Source of the DNA: Petrolisthes cinctipes
Taxonomy: Eukaryota; Arthropoda; Malacostraca; Decapoda; Porcellanidae
Assembly (NCBI GenBank): GCA_033782935.1
Contig: JAWQEG010000286.1
Coordinates: 3,423,501-3,487,500 of the forward strand
DNA length: 64,000 nt
Direction of reading: 5' to 3'
Of this stretch, positions 36,315 through 48,653 are shown piece by piece. The translations under genes and the position numbers were made by a program. The notes beneath the pieces were generated by a model. That model was not told where the DNA came from and did not search any database. It worked only from the letters and a program-made list of their open reading frames with translations. The first letter of the stretch is position 1, and each line of letters begins with the position of its first letter.

Positions 36315-39300
36315 TATCGATTTTCAGCATGTTTTGGGCCTGTATTTTGAAAATACTCTAACACTGAGTAGGCATGTACAGATTGCTTCTGGGACCCCAA
36401 AATATTGAATTTTCGGGTGTTTTGAGCCCGAATTTGAGATATAAACGGGTACTGAAGATGCATACACATATCGACTTATGTGCACCTAAAAGATCGATTT
36501 TCAGTATGTTTTGAGCATGTATTTTTGAAAATACTCTAACACGGAGTAGGCATGTACAGATACCTTCTGGGACCCCTAAATATCGAATTTTCGGGTGTTT
36601 TGGGACTGAATTTGAGATATCGACTTTTTGGCACCTAAAAGATCGATTTTTAGCATGTTTTTAGCCTATATTTTGAAAATATTCTAGTACTGAGTAGGCA
36701 TGTACAGATTGCTTCTGGGACCCCAAAATATTGAATTTTCGGGTGTTTTGAGCCTGAATTTGAGATATAAACGGGTACTGAAGAGGCATGCACATATCGA
36801 CTTTTGTGCACCTAAAAGATCGATTTTCAGTATGTTTTGAGCATGTATTTTGAAAATACTCTAACACGGAGTAGGCATGTACAGATCGCTTCTGGGACCC
36901 CTAAATATCGAATTTTCGGGTGTTTTGGGACTGAATTTGAGATATCGACTTTTTGGCACCTAAAAGATCGATTTTTAGCATGTTTTTAGCCTATATTTTG
37001 AAAATATTCTAGCACTGAGTAGGCATGTTCAGATTGCTTCTGGGACCCCAAAATATTGAATTTTCGGGCGTTTTGAGCCTGAATTTGAGATATAAACGGG
37101 TACAGAAGATACATGCACATATTGACTTTGGGCACCAAAAATATCGATTTTCAGCATGTTTTGGGCCTGAATTTTGAAAATACTCTAACACGGAGTAGGC
37201 ATGTACAGATCGCTTCTGGGACCCCAAAATATCGAATTTTCGGGTGTTTAAGGCCAGAATTTGAGATATAAACGGGTACAGAAGATGCATGCACATATCG
37301 ACTTTTGGGCACCTAAAAGATCGATTTTCAGTATGTTTTTGGCCTGTATTTTGAAAATACTCTAACACGGAGTAGGCATGTACAGATACCTTCTGGGACC
37401 TCTAAATATCGAATTTTCGGGTGTTATGGGACTGAATTTGAGATATCGATTTTTTGGCACCTATAATATCGATTTTTAGCATGTTTTTAGCCTATATTTT
37501 GAAAATATTATAGCACTGTGTAGGCATGTACAGATTGCTTCTGGGACCCCAAAATATTGAATTTTCGGGTGTTTTGAGCCTTAATTTGAGATATAAACGG
37601 GTACAGAAGATACATGCACATATTGACTTTGGGCATCTAAAATATCGATTTTCAGCATGTTTTGGGCCTGTATTTTGAAAATACTCTAATACTGAGTAAG
37701 CATGTACAGATTGCTTCTGGGACCCCAAAATATTGAATTTTCGGGTGTTTTGAGCCTGAATTTGAGATATAAACGGGTACTGAAGATGCATGCACATATC
37801 GACTTTTGGGCACCTAAAAGATCGATTTTCAGTATGTTTTTGGCCTGTATTTTGAAAATACTCTATCACGGAGTAGGCATGTACAGATACCTTCTGGGAC
37901 CTCTAAATATCGAATTTTCGGGTGTTTTGGGACTGAATTTGAGATATCGATTTTTTGGCACCTAAAATGTCGAGTTTTAGCATGTTTTTAGCCTATATTT
38001 TGAAAATATTCTAGCACTGTGTAGGCATGTACAGATTGCTTCTGGTACCCCAAAATATTGAATTTTCGGGTGTTTTGAGCCTGAATTTGAGATATAAACG
38101 GGTACAGAAGATACATGCACATATTGACTTTGGGCATCTAAAATATCGATTTTCAGCATGTTTTGGGCCTGTATTTTGAAAATACTCTAACACTGAGTAG
38201 GCATGTACAGATTGCTTCTGGGACCCCAAAATATTGAATTTTCGGGTGTTTTGAGCCTGAATTTGAGATATAAACGAGTACTGAAGATGCATACACATAT
38301 CGACTTATGTGCACCTAAAAGATCGATTTTCAGTATGTTTTGAGCATGTATTTTGAAAATACTCTAACACGGAGTAGGCATGTACAGATACCTTCTGGGA
38401 CCCCTAAATATCGAATTTTCGGGTGTTTTGGGACTGAATTTGAGATATCGACTTTTTGGCACCTAAAAGATCGATTTTTAGCATGTTTTAAGCCTATATT
38501 TTGAAAATATTCTAGCACTGAGTAGGCATGTACAGATTGCTTCTGGGACCCCAAAATATTGAATTTTCGGGTGTTTTGAGCCTGAATTTGAGATATAAAC
38601 GGGTACAAAAGATACATGCACATATTGACTTTGGGCACCAAAAATATCGATTTTCAGCATGTTTTGGGCCTGAATTTTGAAAATACTCTAACACGGAGTA
38701 GGCATGTACAGATCGCTTCTGGGACCCCAAAATATCGAATTTTCGGGTGTTTAGGGCCAGAATTTGAGATATAAACGGGTACAGAAGATGCATGCACATA
38801 TCCACTTTTGTGCACCTAAAAGATCGATTTTCAGTATGTTTTGAGCATGTATTTTGAAAATACTCTAACACGGAGTAGGCATGTACAGATCGCTTCTGGG
38901 ACCCCTAAATATCAAATTTTCGGGTGTTTTGGGACTGAATTTGAGATATCGACTTTTTGGCACCTAAAAGATCGATTTTTAGCATGTTTTTAGCCTATAT
39001 TTTGAAAATATTCTAGCACTGAGTAGGCATGTTCAGATTGCTTCTGGGACCCCAAAATATTGAATTTTCGGGTGTTTTGAGCCTGAATTTGAGATATAAA
39101 CGGGTACAGAAGATACATGCACATATTGACTTTGGGCACCAAAAATATCGATTTTCAGCATGTTTTGGGCCTGAATTTTGAAAATACTCTAACACGGAGT
39201 AGGCATGTACAGATCGCTTCTGGGACCCCAAAATATCGAATTTTCGGGTGTTTTAGGCCAGAATTTGAGATATAAACGGGTACAGAAGATGCATGCACAT

Positions 39301-40314
39301 ATCGACTTTTGGGCACCTAAAAGATCGATTTTCAGTATGTTTTTGGCCTGTATTTTGAAAATACTCTAACACGGAGTAGGCATGTACAGATACCTTCTGG
39401 GACCTCTAAATATCGAATTTTCGGGTGTTATGGGACTGAATTTGAGATATCGATTTTTTGGCACCTATAATATCGATTTTTAGCATGTTTTTAGCCTATA
39501 TTTTGAAAATATTCTAGCACTGTGTAGGCATGTACAGATTGCTTCTGGGACCCCAAAATATTGAATTTTCGGTTGTTTTGAGCCTGAATTTGAGATATAA
39601 ACGGGTACAGAAGATACATGCACATATTGACTTTGGGCATCTAAAATATCGATTTTCAGCATGTTTTGGGCCTGTATTTTGAAAATACTCTAATACTGAG
39701 TAGGCATGTACAGATTGCTTCTGGGACCCCAAAATATTGAATTTTCGGGTGTTTTGAGCCTGAATTTGAGATATAAACGGGTACTGAAGATGCATGCACA
39801 TATCGACTTTTGTGCACCTAAAAGATCGATTTTCAGTATGTTTTGAGCATGTATTTTGAAAATACTCTAACACTGAGTAGGCATGTACAGATCGCTTCTG
39901 GGACCCCTACATATCGAATTTTCGGGTGTTTTGGGACTGAATTTGAGATATAAACGGGTACAGAAGATGCATGCACATATCCACTTTTGGGCACCTAAAA
40001 GATCGATTTTCAGTATGTTTTTGGCCTGTATTTTGAAAATACTCTAACACGGAGTAGGCATGTACAGATCGCTTCTGGGACCCCTAAATATCGAATTTTC
40101 GGGTGTTTTGGGACTGAATTTGAGATATCGACTTTTTGGCACTTAAAAGATCGATTTTTAGCATGTTTTTAGCCTATATTTTGAAAATATTCTAGCACTG
40201 TACAGATTGCTTCTGGGACCCCAAAATATTGAATTTTCGGGTGTTTTGAGCCTGAATTTGAGATATAAACGGGTACAGAAGATACATGCACATATTGACT
40301 TTGGGCATCTAAAA
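36315..40314. repeat. Array domain 8, copy 1 of a 4,000-bp segment
   Basis: Twenty-four units. Markers shared with copy 2: tatttttgaaaa (149-bp A at 36492), a B/C2 fusion with gaagaggcatg (36641), gtagtactgag-like gtactgagtagg, catgttcag, gggcgttttg, tgtttaaggcc, gtgttatggg, ctataatatcg, attatagcactg, gccttaattt, a C2 with a C1 end (37643), aacgagtactg, gttttaagcctat and gtacaaaag. An A/C1 fusion lies at 39824 and a short-B unit at 40149. Confidence 0.87.
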
Positions 40315-43300
40315 TATCGATTTTCAGCATGTTTTGGGCCTGTATTTTGAAAATACTCTAACACTGAGTAGGCATGTACAGATTGCTTCTGGGACCCCAA
40401 AATATTGAATATTCGGGTGTTTTGAGCCCGAATTTGAGATATAAACGGGTACTGAAGATGCATACACATATCGACTTATGTGCACCTAAAAGATCGATTT
40501 TCAGTATGTTTTGAGCATGTATTTTTGAAAATACTCTAACACGGAGTAGGCATGTACAGATACCTTCTGGGACCCCTAAATATAGAATTTTCGGGTGTTT
40601 TGGGACTGAATTTGAGATATCGACTTTTTGGCACCTAAAAGATCGATTTTTAGCATGTTTTTAGCCTATATTTTGAAAATATTCTAGTACTGAGTAGGCA
40701 TGTACAGATTGCTTCTGGGACCCCAAAATATTGAATTTTCGGGTGTTTTGAGCCTGAATTTGAGATATAAACGGGTACTGAAGAGGCATGCACATATCGA
40801 CTTTTGTGCACCTAAAAGATCGATTTTCAGTATGTTTTGAGCATGTATTTTGAAAATACTCTAACACGGAGTAGGCATGTACAGATCGCTTCTGGGACCC
40901 CTAAATATCGAATTTTCGGGTGTTTTGGGACTGAATTTGAGATATCGACTTTTTGGCACCTAAAAGATCGATTTTTAGCATGTTTTTAGCCTATATTTTG
41001 AAAATATTCTAGCACTGAGTAGGCATGTTCAGATTGCTTCTGGGACCCCAAAATATTGAATTTTCGGGCGTTTTGAGCCTGAATTTGAGATATAAACGGG
41101 TACAGAAGATACATGCACATATTGACTTTGGGCACCAAAAATATCGATTTTCAGCATGTTTTGGGCCTGAATTTTGAAAATACTCTAACACGGAGTAGGC
41201 ATGTACAGATCGCTTCTGGGACCCCAAAATATCGAATTTTCGGGTGTTTAAGGCCAGAATTTGAGATATAAACGGGTACAGAAGATGCATGCACATATCG
41301 ACTTTTGGGCACCTAAAAGATCGATTTTCAGTATGTTTTTGGCCTGTATTTTGAAAATACTCTAACACGGAGTAGGCATGTACAGATACCTTCTGGGACC
41401 TCTAAATATCGAATTTTCGGGTGTTATGGGACTGAATTTGAGATATCGATTTTTTGGCACCTATAATATCGATTTTTAGCATGTTTTTAGCCTATATTTT
41501 GAAAATATTATAGCACTGTGTAGGCATGTACAGATTGCTTCTGGGACCCCAAAATATTGAATTTTCGGGTGTTTTGAGCCTTAATTTGAGATATAAACGG
41601 GTACAGAAGATACATGCACATATTGACTTTGGGCATCTAAAATATCGATTTTCAGCATGTTTTGGGCCTGTATTTTGAAAATACTCTAATACTGAGTAAG
41701 CATGTACAGATTGCTTCTGGGACCCCAAAATATTGAATTTTCGGGTGTTTTGAGCCTGAATTTGAGATATAAACGGGTACTGAAGATGCATGCACATATC
41801 GACTTTTGGGCACCTAAAAGATCGATTTTCAGTATGTTTTTGGCCTGTATTTTGAAAATACTCTATCACGGAGTAGGCATGTACAGATACCTTCTGGGAC
41901 CTCTAAATATCGAATTTTCGGGTGTTTTGGGACTGAATTTGAGATATCGATTTTTTGGCACCTAAAATGTCGAGTTTTAGCATGTTTTTAGCCTATATTT
42001 TGAAAATATTCTAGCACTGTGTAGGCATGTACAGATTGCTTCTGGTACCCCAAAATATTGAATTTTCGGGTGTTTTGAGCCTGAATTTGAGATATAAACG
42101 GGTACAGAAGATACATGCACATATTGACTTTGGGCATCTAAAATATCGATTTTCAGCATGTTTTGGGCCTGTATTTTGAAAATACTCTAACACTGAGTAG
42201 GCATGTACAGATTGCTTCTGGGACCCCAAAATATTGAATTTTCGGGTGTTTTGAGCCTGAATTTGAGATATAAACGAGTACTGAAGATGCATACACATAT
42301 CGACTTATGTGCACCTAAAAGATCGATTTTCAGTATGTTTTGAGCATGTATTTTGAAAATACTCTAACACGGAGTAGGCATGTACAGATACCTTCTGGGA
42401 CCCCTAAATATCGAATTTTCGGGTGTTTTGGGACTGAATTTGAGATATCGACTTTTTGGCACCTAAAAGATCGATTTTTAGCATGTTTTAAGCCTATATT
42501 TTGAAAATATTCTAGCACTGAGTAGGCATGTACAGATTGCTTCTGGGACCCCAAAATATTGAATTTTCGGGTGTTTTGAGCCTGAATTTGAGATATAAAC
42601 GGGTACAAAAGATACATGCACATATTGACTTTGGGCACCAAAAATATCGATTTTCAGCATGTTTTGGGCCTGAATTTTGAAAATACTCTAACACGGAGTA
42701 GGCATGTACAGATCGCTTCTGGGACCCCAAAATATCGAATTTTCGGGTGTTTTAGGCCAGAATTTGAGATATAAACGGGTACAGAAGATGCATGCACATA
42801 TCGACTTTTGGGCACCTAAAAGATCGATTTTCAGTATGTTTTTGGCCTGTATTTTGAAAATACTCTAACACGGAGTAGGCATGTACAGATACCTTCTGGG
42901 ACCTCTAAATATCGAATTTTCGGGTGTTATGGGACTGAATTTGAGATATCGATTTTTTGGCACCTATAATATCGATTTTTAGCATGTTTTTAGCCTATAT
43001 TTTGAAAATATTCTAGCACTGTGTAGGCATGTACAGATTGCTTCTGGGACCCCAAAATATTGAATTTTCGGTTGTTTTGAGCCTGAATTTGAGATATAAA
43101 CGGGTACAGAAGATACATGCACATATTGACTTTGGGCATCTAAAATATCGATTTTCAGCATGTTTTGGGCCTGTATTTTGAAAATACTCTAATACTGAGT
43201 AGGCATGTACAGATTGCTTCTGGGACCCCAAAATATTGAATTTTCGGGTGTTTTGAGCCTGAATTTGAGATATAAACGGGTACTGAAGATGCATGCACAT

Positions 43301-43813
43301 ATCGACTTTTGTGCACCTAAAAGATCGATTTTCAGTATGTTTTGAGCATGTATTTTGAAAATACTCTAACACTGAGTAGGCATGTACAGATCGCTTCTGG
43401 GACCCCTACATATCGAATTTTCGGGTGTTTTGGGACTGAATTTGAGATATAAACGGGTACAGAAGATGCATGCACATATCCACTTTTGGGCACCTAAAAG
43501 ATCGATTTTCAGTATGTTTTTGGCCTGTATTTTGAAAATACTCTAACACGGAGTAGGCATGTACAGATCGCTTCTGGGACCCCTAAATATCGAATTTTCG
43601 GGTGTTTTGGGACTGAATTTGAGATATCGACTTTTTGGCACTTAAAAGATCGATTTTTAGCATGTTTTTAGCCTATATTTTGAAAATATTCTAGCACTGT
43701 ACAGATTGCTTCTGGGACCCCAAAATATTGAATTTTCGGGTGTTTTGAGCCTGAATTTGAGATATAAACGGGTACAGAAGATACATGCACATATTGACTT
43801 TGGGCATCTAAAA
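40315..43813. repeat. Array domain 8, copy 2 (3,499 bp, one trimer shorter)
   Basis: Unit starts are copy 1 plus 4,000 from 40315 to 42469. From 42645 they are copy 1 plus 3,499 (42645 matches 39146). Copy 2 therefore lacks exactly one 501-bp trimer, equivalent to 38645-39145. I noticed only isolated substitutions otherwise, such as gaatattcggg near 40409 and aatatagaatt near 40572. The A/C1 fusion (43323) and short-B (43648) recur. Confidence 0.87.
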
Positions 43814-44193
43814 TATCGATTTTCAGCATGTTTTGGGCCTGTATTTTGAAAATACTCTAACACTGAGTAAGCATGTACAGATTGCTTCTGAGACCCCAAA
43901 ATATTGAATTTTCGGGTGTTTTGTGCCTGAATTTGAGATATAAACGGGTACTGAAGATGCATGCACATATCGACTTTTGTGCACCTAAAAGATCGATTTT
44001 CAGTATGTTTTGAGCATGTATTTTGAAAATACTCTAACACGGAGTAGGCATGTACAGATCGCTTCTGGGACCCCTAAATATCGAATTTTCGGGTGTTTTG
44101 GGACTGAATTTGAGATATCGACTTTTTGGCACGTAAAAGATCGATTTTTAGCATGTTTTTAGCCTATATTTTGAAAATATTCTAGCACTGAGT

Positions 44194-44201
44194 GCCTAGG
44201 C
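44194..44201. repeat. 4-bp palindrome-forming insertion in a B unit
   Basis: The usual cactgagt-aggcatg reads here cactgagt-gcct-aggcatg. The inserted gcct is the exact reverse complement of the next four bases aggc, making the palindrome gcctaggc (an AvrII site). The same insertion is at 49171-49178. A one-base derivative (acctaggc) is at 57754-57761. B units carrying it are 180, 180 and 179 bp long (the last has a separate 1-bp loss). Confidence 0.9.
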
Positions 44202-45144
44202 ATGTACAGATTGCTTCTGGGACCCCAAAATATTGAATTTTCGGGTGTTTTGAGCCTGAATTTAAGATATAAACGGGTACAGAAGATACATGCACATATT
44301 GATTTTGGGCACCAAAAATATCGATTTTCAGCATGTTTTGGGCCTGAATTTTGAAAATACTCTAACACGGAGTAGGCATGTACAGATCGCTTCTGGGACC
44401 ACAAAATATCGAATTTTCGGGTGTTTAGGGCCAGAATTTGAGATATAAACGGGTACAGAAGATGCATGCACATATCGACTTTTGGGCACCTAAAAGATCG
44501 TTTTTCAGTATGTTTTTGGCCTGTATTTTGAAAATACTCTAACACGGAGTAGGCATGTACAGATACCTTCTGGGACCTCTAAATATCGAATTTTCGGGTG
44601 TTTTGGGACTGAATTTGAGATATCGATTTTTTGGCACCTAAAATGTCGATTTTTAGCTTGTTTTTAGCCTATATTTTGAAAATATTCTAGCACTGTGTAG
44701 GCATGTACAGATTGCTTCTGGGACCCCAAAATATTGAATTTTCGGGTGTTTTGAGCCTGAATTTGAGATATAAACGGGTACAGAAGATACATGCACATAT
44801 TGAATTTGGGCATCTAAAATATCGATTTTCAGCATGTTTTGGGCCTGTATTTTGAAAATACTCTAACACTGAGTAGGCATGTACAGATTGCTTCTGGGAC
44901 CCCAAAATATTGAATTTTCGGGTGTTTTGAGCCTGAATTTGAGATATAAACGGGTACTGAAGATGCATGCACATATCGACTTTTGTGCACCTAAAAGATC
45001 GATTTTCAGTATGTTTTGAGCATGTATTTTGAAAATACTCTAACACGGAGTAGGCATGTACAGATCGCTTCTGGGACCCCTAAATATCGAATTTTCGGGT
45101 GTTTTGGGACTGAATTTGAGATATCGACTTTTTGGCACCTAAAA

Positions 45145-45310
45145 GATCGATTTTTAGCATGTTTTTAGCCTATATTTTGAAAATATTCTAGCACTGTACA
45201 GATTGCTTCTGGGACCCCAAAATATTGAATTTTCGGGTGTTTTGAGCCTGAATTTGAGATATAAACGGGTACAGAAGATACATGCACATATTGATTTTGG
45301 GCACCAAAAA
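45145..45310. repeat. Short-B unit (10-bp deletion), representative of about 24
   Basis: The stretch cactg-agtaggcatg-tacag is reduced to cactgtacag. The lost ten bases are flanked by tg on both sides. Most units are 166 bp; those with a C1 or C2 end are 167 bp. I found them starting at 980, 14092, 16409, 19407, 20900, 25045, 28188, 40149, 43648, 45145, 46137, 47129, 48121, 50122, 51113, 52104, 53095, 55738, 56883, 59382, 60374, 62397, 62888 and 63379. Confidence 0.9.
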
Positions 45311-48300
45311 TATCGATTTTCAGCATGTTTTGGGCCTGAATTATGAAAATACTCTAACACGGAGTAGGCATGTACAGATCGCTTCTGGGACCACAAAATA
45401 TCGAATTTTCGGGTGTTTAGGGCCAGAATTTGAGATATAAACGGGTACAGAAGATGCATGCACATATCGACTTTTGGGCACCTAAAAGATCGATTTTCAG
45501 TATGTTTTTGGCCTGTACTTTGAAAATACTCTAACACGGAGTAGGCATGTACAGATACCTTCTGCGACCTCTAAATATCGAATTTTCGGATGTTTTGGGA
45601 CTGAATTTGAGATATCGATTTTTTGGCACCTAAAATGTCGATTTTTAGCATGTTTTTAGCCTATATTTTGAAAATATTCTAGCACTGTGTAGGCATGTAC
45701 AGATTGCTTCTGGGACCCCAAAATATTGAATTTTCGGGTGTTTTGAGCCTGAATTTGAGATATAAACGGGTACAGAAGATACATGCACATATTGACTTTG
45801 GGCATCTAAAATATCGATTTTCAGCATGTTTTGGGCCTGTATTTTGAAAATACTCTAACACTGAGTAGGCATGTACAGATTGCTTCTGGGACCCCAAAAT
45901 ATTGAATTTTCGGGTGTTTTGAGCCTGAATTTGAGATATAAACGGGTACTGAAGATGCATGCACATATCGACTTTTGTGCACCTAAAAGATCGATTTTCA
46001 GTATGTTTTGAGCATGTATTTTGAAAATACTCTAACACGGAGTAGGCATGTACAGATCGCTTCTGGGACCCCTAAATATCGAATTTTCGGGTGTTTTGGG
46101 ACTGAATTTGAGATATCGACATTTTGGCACCTAAAAGATCGATTTTTAGCATGTTTTTAGCCTATATTTTGAAAATATTCTAGCACTGTACAGATTGCTT
46201 CTGGGACCCCAAAATATTGAATTTTCGGGTGTCTAGAGCCTGAATTTGAGATATAAACGGGTACAGAAGATACATGCACATATTGACTTTGGGCTCCAAA
46301 AATATCGATTTTCAGCATGTTTTGGGCCTGAATTTTGAAAATACTCTAACACGGAGTAGGCATGTACAGATCGCTTCTGGGACCACAAAATATCGAATTT
46401 TCGGGTGTTTAGGGCCAGAAATTGAGATATAAACGGGTACAGAAGATGCATGCACATATCGACTTTTGGGCACCTAAGAGATCGATTTTCAGTATGTTTT
46501 TGGCCTGTATTTTGAAAATACTCTAACACGGAGTAGGCATGTACAGATACCTTCTGGGACCTCTAAATATCGAATTTTCGGGTGTTTTGGAACTGAATTT
46601 GAGATATCGATTTTTTGGCACCTAAAATGTCGATTTTTAGCATGTTTTTAGCCTATATTTTGAAAATATTCTAGCACTGTGTAGGCATGTACAGATTGCT
46701 TCTGGGACCCCAAAATATTGAATTTTCGGGTGTTTTGAGCCTGAATTTGAGATATAAACGGGTACAGAAGATACATGCACATATTGACTTTGGGCATCTA
46801 AAATATCGATTTTCAGCATGTTTTGGGCCTGTATTTTGAAAATACTCTAACACTGAGTAGGCATGTACAGATTGCTTCTGGGACCCCAAAATATTGAATT
46901 TTCGGGTGTTTTGAGCCTGAATTTGAGATATAAACGGGTACTGAAGATGCATGCACATATCGACTTTTGTGCACCTAAAAGATCGATTTTCAGTATGTTT
47001 TGAGCATGTATTTTAAAAATACTCTAACACGGAGTAGGCATGTACAGATCGCTTCTTGGACCCCTAAATATCGAATTTTCGGGTGTTTTAGGACTGAATT
47101 TGAGATATCGACTTTTTGGCACCTAAAAGATCGATTTTTAGCATGTTTTTAGCCTATATTTTGAAAATATTCTAGCACTGTATAGATTGCTTCTGGGACC
47201 CCAAAATATCGAATTTTCGGGTGTTTTGAGCCTGAATTTGAGATATAGACGGGTACAGAAGATACATGCACATATTGACTTTGGGCACCAAAAATATCGA
47301 TTTTCAGCATGTTTTGGGCCTGAATTTTGAAAATACTCTAACACGGAGTAGGCATGTACAGATCGCTTCTGGGACCCCAAAATATCGAATTTTCGGGTGT
47401 TTAGGGCCAGAATTTGAGATATAAACGGGTACAGAAGATGCATGCACAAATCGACTTTTGGGCACCTAAAAGATCGATTTTCAGTATGTTTTTGGCCTGT
47501 ATTTTGAAAATACTCTAACACGGAGTAGGCATGTACAGATACCTTCTGGGACCTCTAAATATCGAATTTTCGGGTGTTTTGGGACTGAATTTGAGATATC
47601 GATTTTTTGGCACCTAAAATGTCGATTTTTAGCATGTTTTTAGCCTATATTTTGAAAATATTCTAGCACTGTGTAGGCATGTACAGATTGCTTCTGGGAC
47701 CCCAAAATATTGAATTTTCGGGTGTTTTGAGCCTGAATTTGAGATATAAACGGGTACAGAAGATACATGCACATATTGACTTTGGGCATCTAAAATATCG
47801 ATTTTCAGCATGTTTTGGGCCTGTATTTTGAAAATACTCTAACACTGAGTAGGCATGTACAGATTGCTTCTGGGACCCCAAAAAATTGAATTTTCGGGTG
47901 TTTTGAGCCTGAATTTGAGATATAAACGGGTACTGAAGATGCATGCACATATCGACTTTTGTGCACCTAAAAGATCGATTTTCAGTATGTTTTGAGCATG
48001 TATTTTAAAAATACTCTAACACGGAGTAGGCATGTACAGATCGCTTCTGGGACCCCTATATATCGAATTTTCGGGTGTTTTAGGACTGAATTTGAGATAT
48101 CGACTTTTTGGCACCTAAAAGATCGATTTTTAGCATGTTTTTAGCCTATATTTTGAAAATATTCTAGCACTGTACAGATTGCTTCTGGGACCCCAAAATA
48201 TTGAATTTTCGGGTGTTTTGAGCCTGAATTTGAGATATAGACGGGTACAGAAGATACATGCACATATTGACTTTGGGCACCAAAAATATCGATTTTCAGC

Positions 48301-48644
48301 ATGTTTTGGGCCTGAATTTTGAAAATACTCTAACACGGAGTAGGCATGTACAGATCGCTTCTGGGACCCCAAAATATCGAATTTTCGGGTGTTTAGGGCC
48401 AGAATTTGAGATATAAACGGGTACAGAAGATGCATGCACAAATCGACTTTTGGGCACCTAAAAGATCGATTTTCAGTATGTTTTGAGCATGTATTTTGAA
48501 AATATTCTAACACGGAGTAGGCATGTACAGATACCTTCTGGGACCTCTAAATATCGAATTTTCGGGTGGTTTGGGACTGAATTTGAGATATCGATTTTTT
48601 GGCACCTAAAATGTCGATTTTTAGCATGTTTTTAGCCTATATTT

Positions 48645-48653
48645 AAAAAAAAA
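48645..48653. repeat. A9 run at the dyad centre of a B' unit
   Basis: The dyad tattttgaaaata is replaced by tattt followed by nine a, lengthening the B' unit (48612-48790) to 179 bp. Nearby changes (ttctaaaactg, gggttttttgag) suggest a locally altered unit. This is the longest homopolymer I noticed in the window. Confidence 0.8.

Noticed and set aside
41702..41965. Plus-strand open frame of 87 codons, duplicated at 37702-37965
   Set aside because: It spans a C2/C1-type unit and part of an A' unit and exists only because both 4-kb copies carry the same hybrid. Nothing suggests coding.
44194..44201. gcctaggc as a protein-binding site or integration site
   Set aside because: It occurs in just two units, plus one mutated copy, and is better explained as a small inverted-copy insertion. 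There is no associated element.
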